Program-made: the position numbers and the translations under genes
NCBI GenBank assembly: GCA_945635805.1
Contig: CALZCW010000033.1
Coordinates: 1-6,900, forward strand
Direction: 5' to 3'
From: an uncultured Clostridia bacterium
GTDB lineage: Bacteria; Bacillota; Clostridia; Oscillospirales; Oscillospiraceae
Length of the DNA: 6,900 nt
Shown here: positions 1-6,611 of the stretch, in pieces
Position numbering within the stretch: the stretch's first letter is position 1
How the letters are laid out: the number at the start of each line of letters is the position of its first letter
Notes under the pieces: model-generated
What the model saw: only the letters and a program-made list of their open reading frames with translations
Database searches by the model: none
What the model was told of the DNA's origin: nothing

Positions 1-305
1 ACGCGGGCCTGACGGAAAACGAGTACGTCAGCGTCACCTTTACCTCAGGCGAGGAGAATAGCGGCAAGCTCTATCTGGACAATATGTATATCCGCACGGA
101 AAACGGCCAGTCCTACGTCTACAAACGGGGTGAGGACGGCAATCTGGTCAAGGTGAACGTCCGCACCGGCGAGTGCTTCTGGAACAGCTATACGGCGATC
201 TACGGCGACCTGACGGAGGAGGACTTCATCGCCTTTCCCTATGGCAAGGACGTCAAGGAGGGCGCTCCCACCGTGGAGGCGGAACCTGAAAACTATTGGT
301 ATTAA
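1..305 (+). CDS. Membrane-fusion adaptor of an ABC efflux system (MacA/HlyD-like), C-terminal part only
   Basis: The frame is open from the window edge (first whole codon at 3) to a TAA at 303-305, giving the last 100 residues of a larger protein. The visible part fits the membrane-proximal end of MacA/HlyD-type adaptors: a beta strand around LYLDNMYIRTENGQSYVY, where a dG-x-x-YVY pattern is typical, then a KVNVRTG strand, a GDLTEEDFIAFPYG segment like the usual 'GL..GD.I' motif, and an acidic tail ending in NYWY. Such adaptors span the cell membrane once and form a ring on the outer side of a MacB-type permease. The gene is followed after 17 nt by a MacB-like permease, which supports the assignment. 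GC-rich third positions match that downstream gene. The N-terminal anchor, lipoyl halves and helical hairpin lie outside the window, so the subfamily is not certain. Confidence 0.8.
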   Translation, partial: AGLTENEYVSVTFTSGEENSGKLYLDNMYIRTENGQSYVYKRGEDGNLVKVNVRTGECFWNSYTAIYGDLTEEDFIAFPYGKDVKEGAPTVEAEPENYWY

Positions 306-315
306 GAGGGGAGGA
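306..315 (+). promoter_or_regulatory. Ribosome binding site that fixes a GTG start for the MacB-like permease
   Basis: A purine-rich run containing GGAGG (310-314) lies 8 nt before the GTG at 323. The reading frame is open further up to a TTG at 296, but that codon sits inside the upstream gene and the Shine-Dalgarno sequence itself would then be translated. The GTG is therefore the better start. Confidence 0.75.
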
Positions 316-322
316 GAGCACT

Positions 323-1582
323 GTGTTTGAAAGTATTTCTCAGGCGCTGCACGGCGTCTTTGCCCACAAGATGCGTTCCTTCCTGACCATGCTGGGCATC
401 ATCATCGGCATTGCCTCCATCATCACCATCATTTCCGGCATCAAGGGCACCAACGAGCAGATCAAGCAGAACCTCATCGGCGCCGGCAATAACGTGGTTA
501 CGGTCCAGCTCTATCAGAATGACGGCACCTATGAGCTGGGCTACAACGGCAATCCCTCCGGCGTAGCCACGGCAGACCGGCTGGATAAGAGCGAGCTGCT
601 GAAGCTGGACGGTGTGGAGGACGTGTCCTTCTACCATTTCCGCAGCTACGCCGAAAATGTGTTCTATCAGAACACCCCTTTCAGCGGTAAGCTCTACGGC
701 ATCGACGAAAGCTACTTCTTCGTTAACGACTACCAGGTCCGGCAGGGACGCGGCTTTACGGAGAAGGACTTCGCTTCCGCCAAAAAGAACGTGATCCTGG
801 ACGACAAAGCGGCCCAGATCCTTTTCGGCAGCGAATCGCCCATCGGCAAGGTGGTGGAGGTCATGAACGAGCCGTTCACCGTTGTCGGCGTGGTGGCACG
901 GTCGTCGGAGTTCGAGCCTGTCATCAACTCCGTGTCGGATTACTACCTCTATATGGACACGGCCGGCGGGACCTTCTTCCTGCCTGACAGCACATGGCCG
1001 GTAGCCTACCGCTTTGACGAGCCTCACAGCGCGGCGGTGCGTGCTTCCTCCACCGACGAGATGACCAGCGCCGGTAAAGCGGTGGCCGATTATCTCACGG
1101 AGCATCTGATCGCCTCGCAGGCGTCCCAGAACGGCTTCTCCTACCGCAGCGACGACCTGCTCAAGCAGGCCGAGCAGCTCCAGGAGATGAGCAGCGCCAC
1201 CAACAACCAGCTCATCTGGATCGCCGGCATCTCTCTGCTGGTGGGCGGCATCGGCGTTATGAATATCATGCTGGTCAGCGTCACCGAGCGCACCCATGAG
1301 ATCGGTCTGCGCAAGGCCATCGGCGCAAAACGCCGCCGGATCCTGACTCAGTTCCTGACGGAAGCTGCGGTGTTGACGGGCATCGGCGGTCTGCTGGGCG
1401 TGTTGGGCGGCATCGGCCTTTCCAAGCTGATCGCTCAGTTTATGGACACGCCATCGGCCATCAGCGTTCCGGCAATTTTGGCCGCGGCCATCTTCTCCAT
1501 CCTCATCGGCCTGATCTTCGGCCTGGTCCCGGCGATAAAGGCTTCCAAGCTCAACCCCATCGAAGCCCTGCGCAGGGAATAA
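323..1582 (+). CDS. MacB/FtsX-type ABC transporter permease
   Basis: A 419-residue integral membrane permease without its own ATPase domain, the usual size for stand-alone MacB-like permeases of Gram-positive bacteria. TM1 is at about residues 20-40 (FLTMLGIIIGIASIITIISG), preceded by a short amphipathic start with the common 'KMRSFLTMLGI' pattern. A large extracellular MacB_PCD-type domain fills about 42-290. TM2 (about 297-320) is followed by the signature TERTHEIGLRKAIGAKR (about 321-337), the cytoplasmic coupling segment of MacB/LolC-like permeases; TM3 (about 345-370) and TM4 (about 383-405) follow, then the conserved tail ASKLNPIEALRRE. Family knowledge: these proteins transmit ATP-driven motion to the outside (mechanotransmission) to expel peptides, drugs or lipids with a MacA-like partner. 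It is the second visible gene of the operon, and its ATPase is presumably upstream. Codon use is strongly GC3-biased. The substrate cannot be told. Confidence 0.93.
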   Translation: MFESISQALHGVFAHKMRSFLTMLGIIIGIASIITIISGIKGTNEQIKQNLIGAGNNVVTVQLYQNDGTYELGYNGNPSGVATADRLDKSELLKLDGVEDVSFYHFRSYAENVFYQNTPFSGKLYGIDESYFFVNDYQVRQGRGFTEKDFASAKKNVILDDKAAQILFGSESPIGKVVEVMNEPFTVVGVVARSSEFEPVINSVSDYYLYMDTAGGTFFLPDSTWPVAYRFDEPHSAAVRASSTDEMTSAGKAVADYLTEHLIASQASQNGFSYRSDDLLKQAEQLQEMSSATNNQLIWIAGISLLVGGIGVMNIMLVSVTERTHEIGLRKAIGAKRRRILTQFLTEAAVLTGIGGLLGVLGGIGLSKLIAQFMDTPSAISVPAILAAAIFSILIGLIFGLVPAIKASKLNPIEALRRE

Positions 1583-1583
1583 G

Positions 1584-1680
1584 CCGGAACGGAAACAGCT
1601 TCCTGCCGCAGATTATAAAGCAAAAACTGCAAGCGCCCTCCCGTTTCACACGGGAGGGCGCTTTTATAAGACCGTTCCGG
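1584..1680. repeat. 9-bp perfect inverted repeat framing the convergent terminator
   Basis: CCGGAACGG at 1584-1592 is the exact reverse complement of CCGTTCCGG at 1672-1680. The pair starts right after the permease stop and ends just before the stop of the convergent adaptor gene, so it encloses the terminator hairpin. It may let the transcript from either side close into a larger folded structure. A role is inference. Confidence 0.5.
1631..1667 (+). terminator. Rho-independent terminator between convergent operons
   Basis: A perfect 13-bp stem, AAGCGCCCTCCCG (1631-1643) with CGGGAGGGCGCTT (1651-1663), closes a 7-nt loop; a short T run follows on the plus strand (1662-1665). It ends the MacA/MacB-like operon about 50 nt after its stop. 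On the minus strand the same stem lies about 21 nt past the adaptor stop at 1685, with a T tract a few bases further on, so it probably works in both directions. Confidence 0.88.
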
Positions 1681-1684
1681 TCTG

Positions 1685-2731
1685 TCAATGTTCGATTCGG
1701 ACCTGCATACCGTTTTCCAGTGAATCCTCGGCATAGGTCACGATATAGACGTCGGGATCCAGGTCAGGCTTAATGGCGGTGCGGGCGTCGTCGCTTTCAA
1801 GAATGGTGACAGAGGTACGCTCCAGGTAATAGCGGTATCCAAGAGGAGAATCCTCCGTGGCAAGGGCAAAGACATACGCCTTGCCGTCGCTGTCGTGGAA
1901 GACCGCAGAATTTGGAACCGTACATTCGTACCGCACGGTCTTCTGAACGACGGCCAGCGTCATGATCTGTCCGGGCTGGACCTCCGTTACGGTAAAAACA
2001 AGGGTCAACCCGTCTTCCAGATCGCCGCTGACGGGGAAAATCTGCAAAAGCTGCGCCTCATGCAGGAGGCCGTCCTCGCCGGTATACTGCGCCGTATCTC
2101 CGAGATGCAGCTTTTGCGCAGCTTCTTTTGTGACGGTATAGCGGAGCAGGTAGGATTCCGCATAAGCCTGCAGGATACATAGCGGTGCCTTTGCCGCATA
2201 GACGCCGCCCTCAATGACCGGCAGTTCCGTTACCACCCCGTCACAATCTGCATATAAGGTCTTTTCGCCCAACAGCGCTTCGGCAGCCGTAAGCTCCGCC
2301 AGCTTTTTATCGAGCTGTTCCTTTTCGTGGGAAAGGCGCATCTGCGTCAGATTATCGGCCCAGCCGCCAGCTGCGGCAACGGAATAATCGTAGTTGAACT
2401 CCGCCTCAGCATACTCCTCCCTCAGAGCCTCGATTGTGCCGTCATCCTGCACGATTACGTCAAGCAGTGCCTCTCCCTCCCGGACAACATCGCCGGGCGA
2501 AACATGGATGGCAAGCACCTGTACCGGAAGCTCCAGAATCAGCCGCACTTCTCCTGCGGATTCCACAATGCCTGTGCCGGTGACGTAGGGTGTGATCTCA
2601 CCGGAGCGGGCCTTCTGCACCGTGACGACCGGCAACGAGCGGTTCATGATCGTCCTGGAAAAGAAGGTCAGGATCAGAAGCAAAGCCAGAAATATGACGC
2701 CGACAAGGCGGATCACTTTTTTTCGGGTCAT
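1685..2731 (-). CDS. Membrane-fusion protein (HlyD/RND periplasmic-adaptor family) at the end of a sugar-importer-type operon
   Basis: 348 residues from the ATG at 2731. An in-frame GTG at 2740 overlaps the Shine-Dalgarno sequence and is rejected. After a basic start, one TM helix at about 8-24 anchors the protein. The first lipoyl half and barrel strand run about 34-92, with the motif V-S-P-G-D-V-V-R-E-G-E typical of these adaptors. A short charged helical hairpin covers about 98-155, then the second lipoyl half has DCDGVVTELPVIEGGVY (about 162-178). Beta-barrel and membrane-proximal domains follow, with VPNSAVFHDSDGKAYVF (about 272-288), VTILESDDARTAI, and an 'LENGMQV' end. Family knowledge: such proteins partner exporters. 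The short hairpin fits a Gram-positive protein with no TolC to reach. It is odd that it follows two importer-type permeases, 12 nt behind the second one, with no exporter gene on its own strand in view. Assignment to the fold is firm; its partner is unknown. Confidence 0.87.
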   Translation of the reverse strand: MTRKKVIRLVGVIFLALLLILTFFSRTIMNRSLPVVTVQKARSGEITPYVTGTGIVESAGEVRLILELPVQVLAIHVSPGDVVREGEALLDVIVQDDGTIEALREEYAEAEFNYDYSVAAAGGWADNLTQMRLSHEKEQLDKKLAELTAAEALLGEKTLYADCDGVVTELPVIEGGVYAAKAPLCILQAYAESYLLRYTVTKEAAQKLHLGDTAQYTGEDGLLHEAQLLQIFPVSGDLEDGLTLVFTVTEVQPGQIMTLAVVQKTVRYECTVPNSAVFHDSDGKAYVFALATEDSPLGYRYYLERTSVTILESDDARTAIKPDLDPDVYIVTYAEDSLENGMQVRIEH

Positions 2732-2739
2732 ACTTCGCA

Positions 2740-2745
2740 CCTCCT
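2740..2745 (-). promoter_or_regulatory. Ribosome binding site AGGAGG for the adaptor gene
   Basis: On the minus strand a full AGGAGG lies 8 nt before the ATG at 2731, and it overlaps the TAG stop (2744-2746) of the preceding permease. Translational coupling between the two genes is likely. The site excludes the in-frame GTG (2738-2740) as start, because the two overlap. Confidence 0.8.
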
Positions 2746-3607
2746 AACCGTCCATGTCGCTGACAGCGCTGCTCTCGCAGAGATCCTTTTCCCCGTAAAG
2801 GAACAGGAGCAGGCATGGAACCAAATATACTGTGGCAGCGGCGAAAGCAACGCCGACCTCTCCCGTTGTGATCTTGTTTAGGAAAACAGAGAGGGGATGC
2901 AGTGCCTCATTCTCAAGCAGGATCAGCGGCTGTTCGACCATCCCCCAGTAATCAAAGAACACCAACAAGCCAACGCCCACCAGACTGCTTTTGCACAGGG
3001 GCAGGCAAATGCCGGAAAAAATGCGCCATTCACTGGCTCCATCAAGGCGCGCAGCTTCAAAATAGCTCTTTGGGATTCGCCGCATTTGTTTTGTGAGCAG
3101 ATAGACGGAGAAGGGAGAGAAAATCCCGGGCAGAATCACCGCCCAACGGGTATTGAGAAGCCCCGTCCATTTGGCAAAGAAATAATTGGGTACCAGAGTG
3201 ACCTGATAGGGCATCAGCAGCAGGATGATGTAGCCAAAAAAGATCATGGCCCGGAGTTTGCCGCGATAGCGGGCAAAGCCGTAAGCGGCAAGAGCTGCCA
3301 CCGCAAGCTGAAACAGCGTGATCGGCACGACCAGAAGGACGGAATTCCAGAATTTTTGCAGATAATCCGGGCTTTGCAGCAAAACCTTGGAATACTGCTC
3401 TCCGGAAACAACATCCGGAATCAGCTTGATCTGCACCGGTTCGGTGATGTACTGCCCTGAATCGACTGCATCACCATAGGTGTACTCTACCTCACGGCTG
3501 CTCATAAATGATGTGCAGAACGTGAGAACCGTGGGAAAGAGAAACAGCAGCGCCAGAATCGTGCAAAGGGCCAGACGCATGGCAGAAAACAGTTTTTTCT
3601 TTTTCAT
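2744..3607 (-). CDS. Carbohydrate-type ABC transporter permease (MalG/UgpE-like, CUT1)
   Basis: 287 residues from an ATG at 3605-3607, in a 4-nt ATGA overlap with the stop of the previous permease. A longer frame up to 3703 would only add residues read out of frame from that gene. A Lys-rich start precedes TM1 (about 11-31). A long outside loop with an 'FWNSVLLVV' segment leads into the core BPD_transp_1 domain (about 88-270). The EAA coupling loop begins at 184, with the pattern EAARLDGASEW followed by I-C-L-P-L at about 200-204, which contacts the ATPase in this family. The phrase NYFFAKWTGLLNTRWAVILP is typical of MalG-like proteins. The C-terminal tail (YGEKDLCESSAVSDMDG) is diverged from the usual short Gly-Lys-Gly ending. 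With the upstream MalF-like gene it should form the heterodimeric channel of an importer. The transported substrate cannot be inferred with confidence. Confidence 0.9.
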   Translation of the reverse strand: MKKKKLFSAMRLALCTILALLFLFPTVLTFCTSFMSSREVEYTYGDAVDSGQYITEPVQIKLIPDVVSGEQYSKVLLQSPDYLQKFWNSVLLVVPITLFQLAVAALAAYGFARYRGKLRAMIFFGYIILLLMPYQVTLVPNYFFAKWTGLLNTRWAVILPGIFSPFSVYLLTKQMRRIPKSYFEAARLDGASEWRIFSGICLPLCKSSLVGVGLLVFFDYWGMVEQPLILLENEALHPLSVFLNKITTGEVGVAFAAATVYLVPCLLLFLYGEKDLCESSAVSDMDG

Positions 3608-4473
3608 CGCTCCTCCATATCCTTGCCGAATCGGGATTCCACAAAGTAAAGCACACCGATGATCAGCAGCATGGCAAGCGCCAAAAGAATGGCCGCGCTG
3701 CATAGTTTTTGATAGTCCATGGAATGAAAGGTGGTGTTCATAAAGTGTAGCAACAGATAGAGCGCCTCGCCGGGATACGCGCCTGCCAGCAGATATACCT
3801 CACGGAATATTTTCATGGCGCTGATAAAGCTGATTACGGTGACGAACAGGATGGTCGGGGAGATGTAATACAGTTGGATTTTGAAAAACCGCCGCCAGCA
3901 CCCCGCGCCGTCCACCGAGGCCGCTTCATTGATCTCCCGCGGGACGCCCGACAAGGCTGACAGGAACAGCAGCATATGATAGCCGAGGTTTTTCCACAGG
4001 TACAGCAGCAGGATCATATATCGCGCGGCACCGGAGCGGAACCAGTCCATGGGATCAGCGCCGAGCTGTGTCAGCAAGGCATTGATCGTGCCGTTGTCAT
4101 GAAACAGTATCCGCCAAATCATGACCACGGATGCCACCGGGACGAACAGCGGACTCAGGATTGCCGTGCGGAATTTTGATTTGCCCGGCAGTTTCTCCTG
4201 CAGCAGTAGGGCCAGCAGGAGGGAGAGAATCACTGCGGAGGGAACGGCAAGGGCACAAAGGATACCGGTGTTCTTCGCTGCCAGACAAAAAGCATCGTTT
4301 TGAAGCAGCCGGGAGAAATTTTCAAGACCTGCAAATTCCTTGCTGCCGTAATCCGTCAAGGCGTAAAAGACCACAACAGAGAAGGGCAGGACAAACAAGA
4401 TCACCGTTCCGAGCAAGCTCGGTGTCAGAAATAGGGCGCTCTTTCCGCGCACAGTGCACAGCCTGTTTTTCAA
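3604..4473 (-). CDS. Carbohydrate-type ABC transporter permease (MalF/UgpA-like, CUT1)
   Basis: 289 residues starting at a TTG (4471-4473). The choice rests on an AAGGAGG sequence 9 nt upstream (4483-4489) and on the lack of an in-frame ATG nearby. About six membrane helices are visible: about 15-36, 66-91, 104-122, 151-173, 203-225 and 259-278. Typical family features are the 'LFLTPSLLGTVILFVLPF' opening, 'LENFSRLLQND', 'ILSPLFVPVASVVMIWR', and 'YLWKNLGYHMLLFLSALSGVP' before the EAA loop. That loop reads EAASVDGAGCW (183-193), then FFKIQLYYISP, with Tyr where Pro is most common. It is the first subunit of the permease heterodimer; its stop overlaps the start of the MalG-like gene by 4 nt. 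The spacing of 42 nt from the solute-binding gene upstream, without a terminator-like hairpin, points to one transcript. Confidence 0.9.
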   Translation of the reverse strand: MKNRLCTVRGKSALFLTPSLLGTVILFVLPFSVVVFYALTDYGSKEFAGLENFSRLLQNDAFCLAAKNTGILCALAVPSAVILSLLLALLLQEKLPGKSKFRTAILSPLFVPVASVVMIWRILFHDNGTINALLTQLGADPMDWFRSGAARYMILLLYLWKNLGYHMLLFLSALSGVPREINEAASVDGAGCWRRFFKIQLYYISPTILFVTVISFISAMKIFREVYLLAGAYPGEALYLLLHFMNTTFHSMDYQKLCSAAILLALAMLLIIGVLYFVESRFGKDMEER

Positions 4474-4482
4474 ACCGCTCTC

Positions 4483-4489
4483 CCTCCTT
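4483..4489 (-). promoter_or_regulatory. Ribosome binding site supporting a TTG start
   Basis: The minus strand carries AAGGAGG here, 9 nt before TTG at 4473. This is the main reason for accepting the rare start codon for the MalF-like permease. A TTG start may lower its translation relative to the binding protein, whose start is ATG. Confidence 0.7.
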
Positions 4490-4515
4490 ACGCAAAAAAG
4501 TGTATTTTTGTGAAC

Positions 4516-6537
4516 TTAATCGCCCTGTTCCGCCAGGTAGATATCCACCCGTGACTGGATCCGCTGGGCACAGGTGGTGACATCTATGTCGCCGCTGAAA
4601 TAGGCCCCGGTCTCTTCATAGATAATACGAGTGACCTCTTGACTTACACCGCAGAGATGATCTGCACTCTCCACCAACGCATACAGACGCTCTCCGGTGT
4701 CGCCGGAAAAGGTCTGCGTGAGCTTGCGCAGGGGGAAACAGGGATAACTGCTGACAGGGTAACTGTCCACGCCAAGCATCTCGTAGTATTGCTCCGAGAG
4801 AAGGTATTCCAGGAACATTTCCGCGTCCTCCATGGAGCCGCCCTCGCAGACACCTACATAGCCGAAGCCGGCATCCTGGATCACCAGGCCGCTGTAAGGG
4901 CTGAAGGGAGAAGGATGCCAGACGGCCTTTTCCCCCATGGGGAAATAGTCCTGGTCTGCCCAATAGATATCGGACTTGCTTGAAATACTACTGAATTGCA
5001 GCTTTTTCCAATCAGGCACGGCTCCCTCTATCATCTGCTGCATTTCTACGTTATCCAGGCTGCAGTAACCGTTGCAGTATTCCAGCAAGCGCAGAAAGCT
5101 CTCATCCAGGAACCCATCGGGCTGGTCCAGCCATGGAGAAATGCCGTCTTGCAGGAGGCTGGTTAAAACGCTCTCTTTATAGCTATACAGATAAATATGG
5201 TTTTCCTCAGAGCAGGCAAACAGGCTGTCAATGCTGCCGATTTCGATGCTCTCCGGCGTCACGATCCCGCTCAGACACGGAAACGGCGGGAAGTAATACA
5301 GTCCGTCCTCCGTTCGGCAGGCATCCAGAATGTTTTGAAACAGCTCCTCCGATTGCAGCAGCGCCATGTCGTCCAGGGGTGCCAAAACCCCTTTTTCCGC
5401 ATAGGAGCGCAGTGTGGAGACATCGCCCGTGCAGATAAGGTCATATTGCTCGCCGGAGGCGATGGACAAATTCAGCGTCTCTAAGGAGGAAAAAACGATC
5501 AGGTCGGCTTTGAAGTCTGTGCTGCTGCGGTTAAAGGAAGTGACGGCATCTGCAAGCATGGAGGGAGCTTCGGAGCCATAGGTGGCGATACGAAGCAGAC
5601 GAGTGCCGGTATCTGCGTCCGGCGTGAGCAACGCCAGGGAATCCTTGAGGGCAAGGAGCAGAGAACCGTCCTGCCGTGCCTCCATCCAAACCACACAGTC
5701 GCCCCGGATGCCCAGAGAGATTAGAGAAGCGACGGTGCTGAGGAGCCCGTCTGCATAGGAGTAGACAACATCTCTGCTGACAAAATAGAGCGTCCCATCC
5801 AGAGCACAGGCGGCGGTGATATCCGTTTCCAGCGGCAGCTTCTCACCGAGGACGAGAGCGTTCTCACTGTCGAGCCGGCAAAGGTAATTCCCAACCGTTT
5901 CCCACCCGGCAGGTCTCTGGCTCTGCTCTGCGAGGATCGCGTAGACGGCGCCCTCCTGCTCAAAAATGCAGTAAGCGTAGCATACATTGCCGTCGGTTTC
6001 CGGCGAGGGCAGGGGAAGCTCACCGCATTGCGTAAAGATCTGACCGCCGCTAAAAGCGAATACCAGCCCCTCCGAATTCTGAAGAAGCGAGGCATCACTG
6101 GAGAAGGTTGTTTCAAACAGTACTTCTCCGTCCTGCTCCACAACGCCGAGATTGGCAGAATCGTCCTGCCACCATAGCAGGAGAGAATCTCCTTCCGCAA
6201 AAGCGACCGGATGGTTAAGTACATCTTCCGAAAGGATGTTTGCGCCGGCAGGCGTTAAATCGTCATTCAGCGTGATCAGCTCGTAGGTATAAGGGTTGCT
6301 GCCCACGCGGCAAAGAACGGCCAGACCGCTCTGTGTGCGCTGCATGGCGCAAATCTCATAGGCTTCGTCGGAGGTGACCGGGGCATAAAATGCAACCGAA
6401 CAGGCTGCGGTCTCTCTGCCGGACGGCGCCGCTTCATTGCCGCAGCCTGTCAAAATAAGAGAGAGAAGCAGACAGAGGGCAAGAAGCAAACAAAGAGTGT
6501 GCTTCTGCCGGGTGCTTCGAAAAACAGCTTTCATCAT
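4516..6537 (-). CDS. Lipoprotein with N-terminal propeller-like repeats and C-terminal extracellular solute-binding domain (family 1)
   Basis: 673 residues from the first of two adjacent ATGs (6537 and 6534); GGAGG lies 7 nt upstream. A frame extension to 6570 has no ribosome site. A type II signal peptide (basic residues 1-13, hydrophobic 14-29) ends in a lipobox L-T-G-C with Cys32 as the lipidated residue. About 45-312 is a beta-rich region with repeated 'DG(x)LY/LL' turns (for instance near 117, 197, 248 and 290), which looks like a beta-propeller or related repeat. From about 315 (LLRIATYGSEAPSMLADAV) the protein resembles ABC sugar-binding proteins: 'AVTSFNRSSTDFKADL', 'GEQYDLICTGD', 'YAEKGVLAPLDD', a late 'EDAEMFLEYLLSEQYYEML', and a terminal 'CAQRIQSRVDIYLAEQ' helix. 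It captures the ligand for the two downstream permeases. Nineteen cysteines in the mature part besides Cys32 are unusual. The ligand is unknown, and the propeller call is by eye. Confidence 0.85.
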   Translation of the reverse strand: MMKAVFRSTRQKHTLCLLLALCLLLSLILTGCGNEAAPSGRETAACSVAFYAPVTSDEAYEICAMQRTQSGLAVLCRVGSNPYTYELITLNDDLTPAGANILSEDVLNHPVAFAEGDSLLLWWQDDSANLGVVEQDGEVLFETTFSSDASLLQNSEGLVFAFSGGQIFTQCGELPLPSPETDGNVCYAYCIFEQEGAVYAILAEQSQRPAGWETVGNYLCRLDSENALVLGEKLPLETDITAACALDGTLYFVSRDVVYSYADGLLSTVASLISLGIRGDCVVWMEARQDGSLLLALKDSLALLTPDADTGTRLLRIATYGSEAPSMLADAVTSFNRSSTDFKADLIVFSSLETLNLSIASGEQYDLICTGDVSTLRSYAEKGVLAPLDDMALLQSEELFQNILDACRTEDGLYYFPPFPCLSGIVTPESIEIGSIDSLFACSEENHIYLYSYKESVLTSLLQDGISPWLDQPDGFLDESFLRLLEYCNGYCSLDNVEMQQMIEGAVPDWKKLQFSSISSKSDIYWADQDYFPMGEKAVWHPSPFSPYSGLVIQDAGFGYVGVCEGGSMEDAEMFLEYLLSEQYYEMLGVDSYPVSSYPCFPLRKLTQTFSGDTGERLYALVESADHLCGVSQEVTRIIYEETGAYFSGDIDVTTCAQRIQSRVDIYLAEQGD

Positions 6538-6542
6538 CGTTA

Positions 6543-6549
6543 CCCCTCC
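6543..6549 (-). promoter_or_regulatory. Ribosome binding site of the solute-binding lipoprotein gene
   Basis: The minus strand reads GGAGGGG here; the GGAGG core lies 7 nt before ATG 6537. The alternative upstream ATG at 6570 is preceded only by AT-rich DNA, so this site sets the start. Confidence 0.75.
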
Positions 6550-6611
6550 AGACGGTGCTTTTTGCGACATATAATATGGGCATCTAAATTGTTTCGCTAT
6601 ATTACATATTA

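Noticed and set aside
302..1297. A 331-codon open frame on the minus strand, opposite the MacB-like permease
   Set aside because: Its product is a low-complexity mix rich in His, Asp, Ala and Val, with no ribosome site. It is the expected antisense shadow of a GC3-biased gene, while the plus-strand frame carries clear family motifs.
2327..2881. A 184-codon plus-strand frame across the adaptor and MalG-like permease genes
   Set aside because: It crosses two well-supported minus-strand genes, has no domain signal and no ribosome site; shadow frame.
2897..3460. A 187-codon plus-strand frame opposite the MalG-like permease
   Set aside because: Gln/His-rich product without hydrophobic core or motifs; the opposite strand encodes a clear CUT1 permease.
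3608..3703. N-terminal extension of the MalG-like permease up to 3703
   Set aside because: It lies inside the preceding permease gene. The ATG at 3607 has a GGAGGA sequence just upstream and gives the usual Lys-rich start followed by TM1.
6538..6570. Upstream ATG start for the lipoprotein gene
   Set aside because: No ribosome site precedes it, and the GGAGG at 6545-6549 is correctly placed for the ATG at 6537, which gives a normal type II signal peptide.
6568..6578. Palindrome CATATAATATG in the leader of the operon, including a TATAAT on the plus strand
   Set aside because: It is short and AT-rich, has no -35 hexamer at a suitable distance on the plus strand, and no plus-strand gene follows; probably chance.
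6583..6610. Possible catabolite-repression (cre) site near the transcription start
   Set aside because: A central CG with a loosely similar surround was tested against the consensus, but too many positions mismatch.
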